Assembly (NCBI GenBank): GCA_017165825.1
Contig: CM029377.1
Span: forward strand, 25,138,386 to 25,202,385
DNA length: 64,000 bases
DNA from: Hepsetus odoe
Lineage: Eukaryota; Chordata; Actinopteri; Characiformes; Hepsetidae
Direction: 5' to 3'
Shown here: piece after piece, positions 26,730-41,199 of the stretch
How positions within the stretch are numbered: position 1 is the stretch's first letter
Layout of the letters: each line of letters opens with the position of its first letter
Notes under the pieces: model-generated
Database searches by the model: none
The model's input: only the letters and a program-made list of their open reading frames with translations
Told to the model about the DNA's origin: nothing
Made by a program: the position numbers and the translations under genes

Positions 26730-29700
26730 CCACATGCTTGGAGTAATCTGCTTCTCTCTGCCCTGTGCTAACCACACCTGGGCTGCTGGCTGTTATCTCT
26801 GGCTCCAGTCAGCAGCTCGCGCCACACTCCTCCTAGACCTTCCTTTTCTCCTCCCTGCACCTGCTCTCTCAAGGACACAATGGCGCTGAGAGAGAGATAG
26901 TGGAGCAACGAAGCAGCAGGAGGTTGTGAGAGGGAGCACCAAAGCACAATACAACAGCCTTGTCCCGCTCTGTTATAAGAGCATCCTCAGCAGGACCCTC
27001 TAAGATAAACCAACAGGTCCAGGGAGAGTGTGAGAGAGAGACAGAAAAATAGAGAGGGTGAGAGAGAGAGTGAATCTGATCATGCTGCCCTCAAAGTCAA
27101 AGCAAGAAGCCAACTGGGGCCCATGGATAAAAATCGCTCTTTTGTGCTCTGTTTACCCCCTGTTCTTTTCTTCTCATCATAGTGCGGATTGCAAGATGTT
27201 GACAAAAGGCTGGAGGCTTCAGTGCTATGTAAATGAGTGAGAATCTTTAGGTACACAGACAGCAATGCAAGACACAAACATTCACCTTAGCCTGCTGTGC
27301 ATCATTTCGACAAAGCTGAAATCATATTGACAGCAGCACAAAAAGGCTCTGGCTTTTTTGAACAGAAATACAGTGCTTATCTTTCCCATTTTTATACAAT
27401 GTTTTAAACCCCAAACTGAAATTAGCTGCCTGAGTTTCTTAAAGTAAACATGGTTAAATGTGTCCATTGCAGGTTTTACTGGATGCATCAATGTTCCAGA
27501 TCTCCTGCAGTGCTCAGCAATGGTTTACCAGCTAAACAAACTTGTTTTGCTAGGCCCATTTATTTGTTTATTTGTATGTCAGTCAGTCAGTCATTTTCTG
27601 GGCCACTCATCCAAATTAGGGTTGTGGGGGGGGGGGACAAGGACACACCCTGGACAGGTCGCCAGCCTATTGCAGGGAGGAGCGAACCAGTGGGACGGCA
27701 CCTTGCTCAAGGGTACCTCAAGGCAAGGGGTTCGAACCCCTTCCGATCTGGAGCCAACTCCCTAACCACTAGGCCACCGCTGCCCCTATTTGTATGTATA
27801 TTTATTTATATGTGTATGTATGTATGTATGTATGTATGTATGTATGTATGTATGTAGCTATCTATCTGTCTGTCTGTCTGCCTGCCTGCCTGCCTGCCTG
27901 TCTGTCTGTCTGTCTGTCACTGTGTAGTTATTTAATGAACTACCTAAACAGGCTGAGTACATCCTCTAATGTTCCATGTTAAGCTTTATATTCGGAATGT
28001 CTTTGTTTCACATTAAGCAGTGTTAAACCCAATGTGAAGTAATGAAAACTGATGCTCTTCATGTTTATTTTCAGGATCATTAACTGTGAACCTTTTTTTA
28101 TTAGATTTCTTTCTTGAAAAAATGTGCATTTTAATCATATTTTATGCCATTAAAAGTAACATACCTCTTGAGGTAGAACCATACAATGATTTTACATCCC
28201 TTAACCATGAAAAAAAAAAACAAATCCTCTCGTGTCCTATGAGCTTATTTTGTATGCATGTGAAAGGTCGCACATTAAAATGGACTGGGTAATCTCACTC
28301 GGGTAATGCCTGGAATACACCATATTTTCATCTTCCTTAATGGTCACTATATGAGATTAGGCAGTCACATTTTTATAAAATATCGCCGTGCCTTAGCCAG
28401 CAAGTATCTGTCTGACCCATCATTGACAGCCCATGATGTGACCCTTTTTATTCTGGTGTCCCAAAGAGAAAAGGTATTATTTTTGCATAGCAACAGCAGA
28501 ATAAGCAGGGGTGTGGGTGGTGCTGGAGTCTGTCCCAATGCACATAGTGGGGAAGGTAGAAAAACACCCTGGAGATGTCACCAGTCCATCACAGGGTGAA
28601 ACTAAAATTCCTGTTATGGAACTTTGCAAAGTTGTCTTTTATAATTCTTTTTTTTCTCTGGAGTCACTATCACCAAGACTTTGACTTGACTATTGATACC
28701 TTGAGGCAAAATAATATTGTCATGTGGTTTTACATTCTATACAGCTTTTCCAGACTCAACAGTAACTACAAAAGAGCACATAGGAGGGTAGATAATACAA
28801 CTGCTGAATGTCTTACCTGTGGCATTGGGTGGGCACCTATTAAACGCCAGCTCTCCAGACGGTGTTCTCCTCCACAGCATGGAAACTGCATAGTCCTCGG
28901 GACAAATCTCATATGGAGCTGTAGATCAGAAGACAGAGGGCTCATTTAAAAAGACTTCTACTGAAGCAGGGGTGGCCGCATGCAAAACTTTACTCAATAT
29001 CGATTCAATTGCAATGAAATCCTCCAATGATCCGTGATATCTAAGGGTAGATTTACTTGGATTATAAGTGCCTATGGAACATTTTCTAGCACTAGTGGCA
29101 TGTGGTTGGCTTCCTGCTATGCATGTTGGCAGGCATTCAGTCATATAGTCTGGATTCATGCTAAAAAAAAAAAAAACCTGTAGTTTGCAAACAAATTAAT
29201 TATCCATTAAAATCAAAACAAGAACAACAAAAAGAGATTGGAGGCTATATTCTAGAAATGCTTGCTTAGGCTGTACAGATACACATTTCCCTCCCTGAGC
29301 TATTGAATAAATTATAATGTACTGCACATGCTCATATAGCTCTACAAAAAGGCAAATAATTATCTTCACACCAGACTTTCATTCAGCCCTAGTCTTTGCC
29401 CATTCCCACATAATTGACTCCTGGGGCTCCATTAGCCATAGGGTTACCTGGGCAACGCTGCTCACTGCATTTGCGGACCTCTTCGCCATTGCCTTCACAC
29501 TGCTGCCCTGTGACTGCCAACCCCTGGCACACTCGTACTCGCCGCTGCCAGCCACCATCGCATGACTTTGAGCAGCCGCTCCATGGCCCCCATGGGTTCC
29601 ACTGACCGTTTGCTGTGAAGCACAGATGAGAATAAGGACAGTTACAAAGCTTTTCACAGGGCAGCAGGGTTCCAACCCACTCTTTCATGTCACATAATAA

Positions 29701-32700
29701 AGTTTTCCAAAAAGAGTGAGCAATATGGCTTAAATATGTGACTTAAAAAAGAAATAAGCCATGTGACACAGTGAATTTCTGTAGCAAAGAGATTCCTTAC
29801 ACGCCTTTACCACTGCAGTATTCACCTGCAAAAACACAATATTTAAAATAAACCATTCTACATAAAATTTTATTCATTATATGTGCAGTAAACAGCTAAT
29901 CTTCTGAGCAGTATAGTAACACCAGACTAAGATTAAGATTAAGATTAAGCAGTTCTACAATATACAAACAGCACATAACTTAGTGTATGACTTTAGATTC
30001 ATTGTTGAAGCTGGCACAAAACCTTAAATCTACATTTTTTACATAGTTTGAAAATGTTGCTGTTTATAGCTGTGGCCAAAAGACACAAATAAAATTAAAT
30101 ATACACATGAATATTAATTTTCACAAAATTTGCTGCCTCAGTTTTTATGATGGCATTTTGCATAAACTCCAGAATGTTTCCAGTGCATTTCAGGCCAACC
30201 ACAAAAGGACCTGCTGACATGATTTCAGTGATCTTCTGGTTGACACAGGTGAGAGTGTGGAAGATGGAGATCACTTTGTCATGCTGATTGAGTTAGAATA
30301 ACAGACCGAATGCTTTGAGTGGTGAGAGTGGTGCTTGGAATCATTGTTCTTCATCTGTTAACCATGGTCAGGTGGCCTTGTCTTCCTCAACACTCTCATC
30401 TTACTAGCAGCAATATCCTTACCTGTCAAGCCCATTTTGTACAAAGAAATGATGACTGCACATGTCTTCTTGCAGGTGCTATTAAGATTGCACCTAATTA
30501 AACCATTTATTGGATCCTAAAAAATGAAAGTCCAGCAAGCACCAGGACCGTCTCCTTAGGTTGATTCAGCTGCAGGGTAGGGGCACCACCAGTGCAGAGT
30601 TTGCTCAGGAACAGCAGCAGGCAGGTGTGCATGCATCTGCACACACAGTGAGGTGAAGACTTTTGGAAGATGACCTGGTGTCAAGAAGGGCAGCAAAGAA
30701 GCCACTTCTCTCAAAGAAATTCATCAGGGACAGACTGCTATTCTGCAGAAGGTATTGGGATTGGACTGCTGAGAACTAGGATAAAGTTATTTTCTATGAT
30801 GAATCCCCTTTCCAATTGTTTGGGACATCCAGAAAAAAGACTGTCCATAGAAGAAAAGATTAGCACTAGAATCACTCCAGTGTCATGCCAGTAAAGCATC
30901 CTTTACTGGAATGAATTAGAATCACACATGGGGATGTAAAGCATCCTGAGACGCTTTACATCCCCATGTGTGGGGGATGCTTCTCAACCAAGGGAGAGGC
31001 TCAACAAGACAGCCATGAATAAAGAATGGTACTGAAACATCCTTCAAGAACAACTTCTCCCAACCATCCAAACACAGTTTGGTTAAGAACAATGCCTTTT
31101 TTAGCATGATGGAGCACTTTTGCCATAAGGCAAAAGTGATAACTAAGTAGCTCAGGGAATAAAACATTTACAGACCTTAATCCCATTGAGAACTTGTGGT
31201 CGATCTTCAAGAGGTGGCTGGACAAATAAAAAACCACAAATTCCAAGCAATGATTATGCAAAAATGGGCTCCATCAGTCAGGATTTGACCAGAAGTTGAT
31301 TGGCAGCATGCCAGGGGAATAGCAGAGGTCTTGAAAAAGAAGGCCCAACACTGTAAATATCATCTCTTTGCATGAACCAAGCAGCACTAAGCATAAAAAT
31401 GAGAAAAATTTTAATTCTGTTTGAAGAAAATAGAAAACAGACAATAAACTGCTGGTAAAACTAAAACCATTAAGTAGAATTATTTCTTAATGAGTCTTTA
31501 TGAGAGCTTTTCAGTAATATAGATTGATAATAAACATGATACACATGCAAGAGAGAGCTTCTTTTGCATTACATTAATGATAATATATTGTTATATTGGC
31601 CACCCTTACTTTTCAAGTACTTCACCTTAGGGTACCAGGATGATGGATAATGGTCTTGGACTGTTTTTAAAGGCTTTGGGCTAAGACCATTAGTTCCAAT
31701 GAAGGGTAATGTTAATACTATAGCATACAGTGACGTTTTCGATAAGTATATAAGCACATTAGTTCCAACAGTTCAAATAAGGTCCAGATCTGACAAGACA
31801 TGATTTGATGAGTTTAGTGTGGAGGAACTCCAGTGACCTCAACCTAAGTGAACACATTTTGGATGAACTGGAATGTCGATTGCAAGCCAAACCTTCTCAT
31901 CCATCAGTGCTAGACCTCACAAATGTTCTTTTGACAGAATGGGCACAAATTCAGACAAACTCTAAAATCTTTTGGAAATCCTTCCCAGAAGAGTGGAGGC
32001 TAATGTTGAGTTGTCCATAATACTCATATAGATTTCATGGTCAGGTATCTACATAGTGAATGAAAACAAATCGTGTATATTGCTACCCTTATTAGTTATC
32101 TTTATACTGTCACACCAAAAAACAGCACTGCAATGAACTAAATTTAAACATTCTCCCCATATAATTTATCATTTCATTAAGCTCAAAATAAGATCATAAT
32201 TTCAATATAGGAGAAATGTTATATAACACATTTATAGCTGTACTTTTGTTGCTGTGATATATTTTTCCATGTGTAAAGGATGCACACTTCTTTGCAGTGC
32301 ATTCAGTGTAGGAGCAGTGGCTAGTGCTCTGGAGGGTGTAGAGGAATTAAAGCAAAGTATTACATTCCCTTAAAGGTCAGCAATTGTTCATCTACAAATA
32401 AAACTGACTAAAGCAGATAAACAGACAAAACCCATGCATTCAAAAATAAATATTTAACCCCGCTGCAGCAGAGGTGAGGTTAGCTGAGGCGGCCATCTGC
32501 ATCATTTCATTCTTTTCGTCTTTGCACTGTCTGCCATCTTTCATAACATTCATCCCTTCCAATCTCAGTAATGTGGTTTGACCTTTGCACAAATGCCACC
32601 TTCAACATTTTTTTGCGTTGCCTTCTGGAGGTGCCATAACACACAGTGCTCAACACGAAACATTAATTTGCATTGGTGAAAACAAGCATTTGCACTGCAA

Positions 32701-32922
32701 ATAGTTATTGGTGAAAACTGCAAAAATATTTTACATTATTGTAGCTGCCTATCCTAACTAATGTCCCTATTCCAGTATTAATAGTGTGAAAGGCTTGTCA
32801 GTACTCCAGAAATGCTGTGAAAAGTGTAAACAACATAATTTTAGCCCCTTATATTAACAATAAGATTTCCATCCAGACCAATGCTTCAAAAAAGTAGAAA
32901 ATATATATATATATATATACAC

Positions 32923-32972
<50 letters not shown>

Positions 32973-35900
32973 ATGTATATATATATATATATATATATAT
33001 ATCACTCTTAAAGGCACAGTAAAGGTCACTTTACAGAGCAGAAGATATAAATTAAAAACAATATAAATTAAAACAGTTAACACAAAACACAAAGACAGTG
33101 ACAAACAAACAGCAGAATTAGGAAATCAAGAATGGGGAGAAGTGGAATAGCACAGACTGAATAGATGTTTTCAGTTGAGTTTTGAAGAGAAAGAGAAAGA
33201 GAGGATGTTAGACGCAGGTTTTGAGGGAGGGAATTCCAGAGTTTACGTGATCAGAAGCCGCTTGTACTGAATACGATACGATATGGGCAGTCAGTGAAGT
33301 TTATGGAGAACAGGGGTGATACGTTCAGATTTTTTGGAGAATGTGAGAACACGAGAATTCTGTACGTACTGGAGCCTGGCTAATGTTCTAGTTGGGAGAC
33401 CAAAGAGTAAAGCATTATAGTAATCGAGACAGGATGTTATAAAAGCATAAAAAAGTATTTCTGCATCCTTCAATGAGAAAGTGATGAGTGGAGACGTGAG
33501 ATGTCTCTGAGGTGAAAGAAAACATTTTCACAACTGTGTTTATGTGAGACTCAAATGATAGGGCGTGATCGAATATAACACCTAAATTCCGGACAGTGGG
33601 TGGGGGCGTAACAAGAGCATTGTCAATGGATAAACTGAAATTGTGGAGTTTAGAAAGAAAAGAAAAAATGGAGGTGTCCTAAGATTTCTTAAAATAAGCA
33701 ATCACATCTAATTCTTCCCCAGGTATCTGAAAACAGATGTGAAAATGCCCAAAATACTTCACTTCATCCTTAAAATGGGTCTCAGATTAGTCACAAAAGT
33801 CTTACCAAGAGATACAGATGAGAGAAATGCCTCCTGTATTATCTTACTGTGCATAGAAAACATCTAAGATGCTTATATAAGGTTTGAAATGTTACATTTA
33901 CACATTTATATTACACATTTATAAAGACATTTAGAGTGTGAAAAATTAGATACAATTTTTTTTCCCATTTGCAGATTTGGTTCCCTTAACAGGAACATTT
34001 ACTTCTCGTTTTCAAAATATTATTTTTTTAGTGATCTTGAAGGAAGAAGTGTAGGAGGAAGCTCTGTCTTTGAACAAGTGAAAAAGCTGTGATTCATTAC
34101 CATAACTATTATGCCATTATTACTTAAAAGGTAAAAAATGTGTTTTTAAAATAAATATCATAGTTTATACCTCATTATGGACAAAGACTTATTGCCTTGA
34201 TTCGAGAGATTTTCACCTGCTTAGACTTTGCTTTTATGTAGTGTAAATGAGCTTTAAAATAGCTGTTGACCTTTTTTCTTGAAGAGGTTGTGTTTTACAG
34301 TCCCCAAGTCTACAGTAGAAGGCTTTTGTCAGAAGTTTTGGCTCTTTTTAATTAATAAAAATCATTACAATGAAATGTGCAATCATCGGATATGCGTGTC
34401 CATTCTTTATGAGTATGAGGAGGGCACCCGGCGACTGTAGCAATAACTTCTCTCACTTTGCCAATATTAAAACACATTTTATGGCAAAGGTTCAAAAAGG
34501 CAGCAGCATGGTTTATTGCATTTTAATGAACAGCATAAAACCTTGCATTGGAAAAAAAAACAGATGGTGATGCTCAGCTACATTATAAATCATAAACCCC
34601 TTCATCTGAAAGGCACCATAAGCATGTGAAAAGGGCCCATTTACTCTGGGTTGACCAGCGTTCACCTCTCCTTCTCATGCTGCACTTCCAAGGACAAACA
34701 TGAATTAAAAAGTTAGGCCTGCATAGTACTAGGCTGCAAACGAGGACACTCTTACATTGCTGTGAAGAAGGCCAGTATCCTACTTTACATGAAATGCAAC
34801 AAGATGTCACCCTGAACGTTTCAAAAACAAAACATTGGGCTGATATCTCTTGAGGTTACTATGGTTCTTTATGGTTCCTGCATACATTCTCAGTACTGTA
34901 AGCAATAGATAAAGCAGTGTCTGAACTCTTTATCAAAACACATGTATAAACCACAGCTTCCCACTTATACCACTTCAGTTAATTTAAGTCAGTCATTGCA
35001 GATCTCAAATCAGGTTTAAACAGCCAATATCTTCACTATAGCCCATTTGAATAACACATCTGCTATAACACCTCAGTGAAACAAACTGCAGAAAAGCTTT
35101 TTTTTACTGTAACAGCCAACCCAAAGTCATTTTTAAACTCAACAAAGAAAAGAAAGACAACTTTAGCTTGGTTCGCATTTACTATTGCGGTTTCATAAAT
35201 GTACTAATAAATACATCACTTCAACAACATAAAAAATTTCTTTGAAAAATCATATGACCATGACCATGAGCTACATGAGTACCCCTAGAAACTCCTATTG
35301 ATGAAGGACAAAATAATACTTATGAAATGGTGATGCTGAATCTTGATTGTAAGTCTTGGTACAACAATGGTACAACACTGCAAGACTGCCAGATGGATAA
35401 TAAGAGCAATAAAAACAGATGTTTCTGACTTATGATCAGCTGAATTTATGGTGTATGGAAGTTTTTTGGAATGAAGGCAGTGTGTTATGCAAGCAACCAC
35501 TTGTAGCCACTGGATTTCTCAGTTTAATGTGGACAAACATTACAGACACCCTGTGGCAAAATGACAGTGGAAAACTATACCCTTCCAAATATCAGCGATG
35601 CTACACTATGCTACAATACTGAATTTGAACCAAGGTGAGACCAAAGCCATTGACTATAGGATACAATGAAAAAAAACTATTCTTATTGACCCCCTAATTA
35701 AGTCCCATTCTTTTACACTCGCTGGCCCTTATCCTACTGGAAATGTAACACTCCTTTAGAGTTAATGTTTTTCTGGTTTTTAATTTGTAATTATAAATTC
35801 ACACAACATGAACAGCTGCACTTTCAAATAGTGATAAAAAAAGAATCACAAGGTTTGAATATTTCTGCAATGATGCCCATCCATCTATCCATTATCTATC

Positions 35901-38900
35901 CTTTTATGCTGGAGTTTAGCAGAGAAAGGAAAGAAACAAAAGGGCAAGAAACCCTGCAAGAGCTTCGCTTCCTAAGATGATTCACAAACACGGAGTGAAG
36001 TGAAAGTGAAAGTGACTGTTCTCATCAACGTGAAACACAGCGCTGCTCAGCACACAGTGAACCACAACAAAAATACACCTCTCCCTTTTACCCATACACA
36101 TAAACATGTGAAGCAGGGGCAACTATTGAAAGTGCCTGGGGAGCAGTGACAGGGACGATACCTTGCTCAAGGGTATCTCAGGCAACCTACTGGTCTGGGA
36201 ATTGAACCCATGAACTTGGGGCCAACTCCCTAGAACACTACTGTGAACAAAATAAACTATTAGAAAGAGGAAAAATTCTTCCTCAATATTTAAAGAGTGA
36301 AAATTAGAAATGACCCCACTATGATAATACACTGATCAAGTTTCTTTCTGCATTGCTAGCCACTTTATCCACTGAGCACATGCTTTCCACTGCATACTTT
36401 GGCATTTGGCATAATTCAGCAAATTATTAGCTCATTGGTGGTCATGTGACTTGTCAAGTAGGAATAACAGGCTATTACTGGCAAAATCAGAGCAAAAAAA
36501 AGATTTTTTTCATCCTTTGGACATAAAGTCCATTAAGACCATGTAAATGCTATAGCCAAGTTAACATGGTTTAATGATATGATATTTCAATCTGCTCTGC
36601 TGTACAACATGTATAATGAACTGTAAAGGTCTTTTTTGGGCTCACTGAATACTCTACACCTTAATGTGCATTACCATTAACATCACATCTTTTTTGCTGT
36701 ATACAGAGATTAAGCCTCTCTTAATAACAAAAGAGAACAACTGAACACGCTTAGCCATGTCAAGAACACAGCATTCACATAAAGCTTTCCACTCTGTTGG
36801 AGACTTTGGTTCTCTCTAATTAAACAGTCCGGGAGTTAAGGAGCCAAGGTAAAAAGCTTAAGTGACGTAATGAACATTTAATTAAAATATTGAGTGTATA
36901 ATGAAAAAAAATCAAAATCAAAATAAATAAATAAATAGACAACAAAAATGACAAAAAACAGAAACTGTGACTACATTCAAGCAAACCTTAATATTCTAAC
37001 TATTAAAATGTTCTGACAATCTATATAAAATACAACAAAAACTGGGAAAATCCTGAAAGCCATCATGAGATTCATGCTTCATGATACATAAGAGGAGGAA
37101 GGAAGGCATTAGGCCACTTGTCCTAATTAGGGTCACGGGGGGGTGCTGGAGTCCATCCCAGCTCACACAGGGCTGGGGACACACCCTGGACAGGTCGACA
37201 GCCTATCGCAGGGAGGAGCGAATTGACGGGGACTGCACCTTGCTCAAGGGTACCTCAGGGCAACCCACCGGTAAGGGGTTTGAACCCACAATCCTCCGAT
37301 CCGGGGCCAACTCCCTAACCACTAGAACCCAGGTGTGAAGTGTAATATGCAAAAGACAGAAAGAAATGGAAATGGATAATCTGCGATGAAGATAATGTGT
37401 CAAAGTGTCAAAACATACAGCACCGCTTCATTCTGAGTCAATAAGTCCATTTATAAATATTAAGCTGCAAAACACGACCCATTTGAAATACATCGTCCAT
37501 GTGATGTCACATGTTTAAATCTAGTATAGCCATCTATACAGCCTACAGCAGTTTAGGCACAGCCATTCTTTTTGAAGTTACGATGATTGTTTCAGTCTAG
37601 ACTGCTAACTGAATGAAGCAAAATATAGGCAGCCAAGCAGAGCAGAGGTAATCTTAGGCCTGGGCACTGTCACAGAAACAACCAGTTTGATCCTGAATGT
37701 TAAAAGAGAGCTTAGACATGTCATGCTGTTTTTAACAAACCTGGTTTAAGGCATAGGAGTTGAGATACTAGTATGGACTTTACCTGTACATTCTGGATTG
37801 TGGCACTCCCGGCTCTCAGCCCAGTGACCACGACACTCTGATCCTCCGTGAGCAGCAGCCGAGCACTGCCTCTTTCTCTGCTGTGTCCCATTAGCACAGG
37901 TCACTGAGCAGTCACTCCATGCACTCCACTCCTGCCACTGACCATCCACTACAGCAGAGTCCAAAGGGAAAGAGAGCAAGAGAACAGAAGAGACAGAAGA
38001 GAGTTAGTTGGTCGCCCTTGGGCCAACACCATTTGACCCCATTCAGAGGATGCATTAATAACTAAAAACAGTATGGTTTCTGAACCCTAAGTATTAGCAT
38101 TATGAAATTATTAAGTATTAATAATATGTGACATTGATATATTATATCTGCTATACTGCAGTTATTTGCAATAGTCTAATTGCTATATATTTTAAAAGGG
38201 CATCATTGTATTGGTGCAGACATAGTGAGTAGATTAGATGGAAAAGGGGAACAAATGTTTTACTGTGACAGGCAATGCAAGGTGTCTAAAGGGGCTCCAA
38301 CCACTCAGCATTCAGCATCAGGAGTAAACTAATCCCTGGCCTGATCTTCTGGAATCATCTGCACCTGTTTCTTCATTGCTTCAAATGTTACCTTAGATGC
38401 TTTGTTCTGCTTGACGGATACATACATAGGTGACTGTGTGGCTTTACAAACAAATTGGGTGCAGAACCAAATGGAACATTAGAATATATTAATCCCATTC
38501 CTGCTATGAGCCATACTTTGGGCTACCATCCATTTGCAGGTTGGACAAGTAGAATTTTTTTAATCAGTAAAAGTGACTATTCTTGTCATTGTGAAACATA
38601 GGACAGCACACGATGAGACAAAACGGAATTCAACCTCTGCATTTCACCCCTACACACACATGCAGCAGGGGGCAGCATTTAAAGTGCCCGGGGTGCAGTG
38701 ATGGGGATGGTACCTTGCTCAGGTTTGGGATTAAAACCCATTACTTTTCAATCCTGGGGCCAACTCTTTAACCACTGCCCCAATCTAATTAACATTTAGA
38801 GTATTATTTATTGTGTATGAGTAAAAACTCAAACACCTGGTACAGATTAAGGGTAAACTTGATAAATGTTTTTTTAACAACATAAGCAGGGTAAAGCATC

Positions 38901-41119
38901 TGTTCACAGAACTGAAATAAATGATGAATAAGTAATATTTTCTTTTGCTACAAAAAAAAAAAAAAAATCGACAGTGAATGTGAAAGAGTAAATCCAGTAC
39001 AGAGAGTAAAAGGGCAGTGCCTAGCAGTCTAAGCAACTGCAAGCTTAGCTCAAGCACAGAAGCAGGGTTTAACACTTGATAATGTAGGTAGTGAGAGGGA
39101 AGAGAAATCTATGCTATGCTATGCTATGACATCATTGGTTAATACAGTTTTCCCCATCCATGTATATGTGATAAAATTAAATATGAAAGAGTACTAGGAA
39201 TTTTGTCTTTTAAATAATGCATCATGACAAATTGTGCTAAATGTGATATAATATGTGATATAATTACACCATATATCATCATTATACGATAATGGGATGT
39301 TTAGTCTTGCAGCGTGGCCTATGATTAGAGAGTTTGCCTCAGAATCTGAAGATAGTGGGTTCGATCCCCTCACCAGCAGGTTGCCCTGAGGTACCCCTGA
39401 GCAAGGTACCGTCACTGCTCTGCGGGCGCTTTCAATAGCTGCCCCCTGCTGAACGTGTGTGTATGGGTAAAACACAGAGATTGAATTTCTTTGTGTTGTG
39501 CTGTGCTTTGTTTCACAATGAAAATGGTTTTCACTTCTGCAATAGCAAACCCCACAACCCTTTAAATTCCTGACAGGCTTTCTGCTACCCTTATGAAAAC
39601 AAGCCTACTTGCCTCAAGTATCCAATCATGAGAGGAAGATATTTAGCACAGATGTTAACCCACAGAACAGCTGAATGTAATGTATAATAGCAGTTTATAT
39701 ATTCTGTCTGGCTTTGAAAGCTCTTGTGGGCAGATACGGCTTTGGTCAGTTGTGAGACTCTAAACTCTAAACAGAAGATAGCAACAGACTGTTTAACAAA
39801 TAGACCCAAGCAGCTTTAACCAACTCATGAAATACAGTGTGCCAGCACCAAAGGCCTAAAACATGGGAAAGGGATAGCAACTCATGGGTTTCTCTTTCAT
39901 TCAGGCTCAACATTGGGCTGACGACCATTTCATCCATGATTGCACTTCACTGCTGAAATCGCTGGGGTCAACTCGAGAGTGCCTGGACGCAAACATATTT
40001 TAACTGGTGTTTGGCAACAGTAACATGCACTGGATGAGGCGACGTTCCAGAGGAAAAAAAGATGCTGTACAGAGAAAGAGCTGCTAATTGCCTGGCTCTT
40101 TTTTTCTCTGTTTTTTTTTCCTACTGAATGGGCCCAGGCTTTTAAGGAGACAAACAAAGCAGTCTGCGATCGGACCGAGCACAATCTGTCAGTTACCAAA
40201 CATTTGCTGTGCGAGGAAACTCATCATTGCTAATCTGCTTACCATTCATGGGCAATTGCTGCTAAGTGATTTTCACTTCAGCCCAGACTCTGTAACGCCA
40301 GCTCTGTTCTTGAAATGCGTGCCATGAGCGCTGCTAAAACCTGCCGCCTGCGTCCGCACCTCTCTGACTTGCCCAATAAAGCGCTCGGTAATTGATCCTG
40401 TAATGTCGAAGCCAGAGGCAGCTGGATATAATGCTGTTGCAGAGTCCCGAGTGACACCTCAATGGGAGATGGGCTTTGATTTTTTAAGGGGTTTAAGAGG
40501 GGTGGAGGATAGATCAAACGTTGCGGGGTGCCTATGTCGGCCCTAATTCCTAATTCCAAATCATTCTCTGAGGACAGCGGCTTTCCACCACATTCAAAAT
40601 GAGTGGTCTTCAATTTACAGCACAATTGATTACGGTGAGCAGACAAGCGAGAGAGGCCAAGGAGCTTGGGGTATGTAGCAGGATTGCATTTGGAGGAGGG
40701 CGGTCCTCTAGACAGTGGAGGGCAGGGACGTGAGTGAACAGGATGAGCCGGAAAGAAAAACGTGCTCGGATGGTCCTGTACATGCAGGAGTTTCTCGTTT
40801 CACCAGTTAAATGGTAAAGCATAAGCAACAATATTTCCAAAAGCAAGGAAAGCGGGATTGTTGGAGAAAATACTACACCTAAAAACATTCCGATGTACAG
40901 TATTTGTATATGTACAGTACCACTTCAGTCCAGTTATTAAAACAAACTTATTACACAATAGTTTACATAGCAAATTAAGTTTTAAGTATACAATGTAGTT
41001 TATATAGGAGTATGTTTAATATATAGTGTATACAGTTATTTCTATAGTGTTTATTGGAGTATATATAGTGTATAGGAATTTCTATAATATATATTTCATA
41101 TAGTATTTTTTCAACACTG

Positions 41120-41199
<80 letters not shown>

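Larger units (their letters stand above)
22572..28816 (-). other. adgrb3: ADGRB3 intron, 6.2 kb
   Basis: Repeat-dense: an AG-rich stretch (22600-22740), inverted SINE A pair (24291 and 24691), LINE RT fragment (25265), AC array (26645), chimeric SINE (27588), tetranucleotide arrays (27811-27918) and a SINE tail fragment (28505). The stretches 22840-24290 and 26064-26640 have nothing I can name. Confidence 0.85.
29613..37783 (-). other. adgrb3: ADGRB3 intron, 8.2 kb
   Basis: Holds two Tc1/mariner relics (30064 and 31590), an AT-GT-AT array (32900), an L2-like LINE fragment (33010), SINE A (35994) and a chimeric SINE (37118). The stretches 32030-32899, 33691-35993 and 36242-37117 show no feature I can name. 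Confidence 0.85.

Noticed and set aside
27450..27857. 135-codon plus-strand frame
   Set aside because: It runs through a chimeric SINE and the TGTA microsatellite, so the peptide is repeat translation.
28575..28949. 124-codon plus-strand frame
   Set aside because: It is the antisense shadow of the first HormR exon plus intron; the minus strand gives the conserved ADGRB3 sequence.
29924..29947. Telomere-like repeat
   Set aside because: Only three to four copies of taagat, not the vertebrate TTAGGG unit; a short local repeat.
40278..40646. 122-codon open frame on the minus strand as a gene
   Set aside because: No recognisable domain, compositionally ordinary, no splice or promoter support; better seen as a low-stop stretch within an intron.
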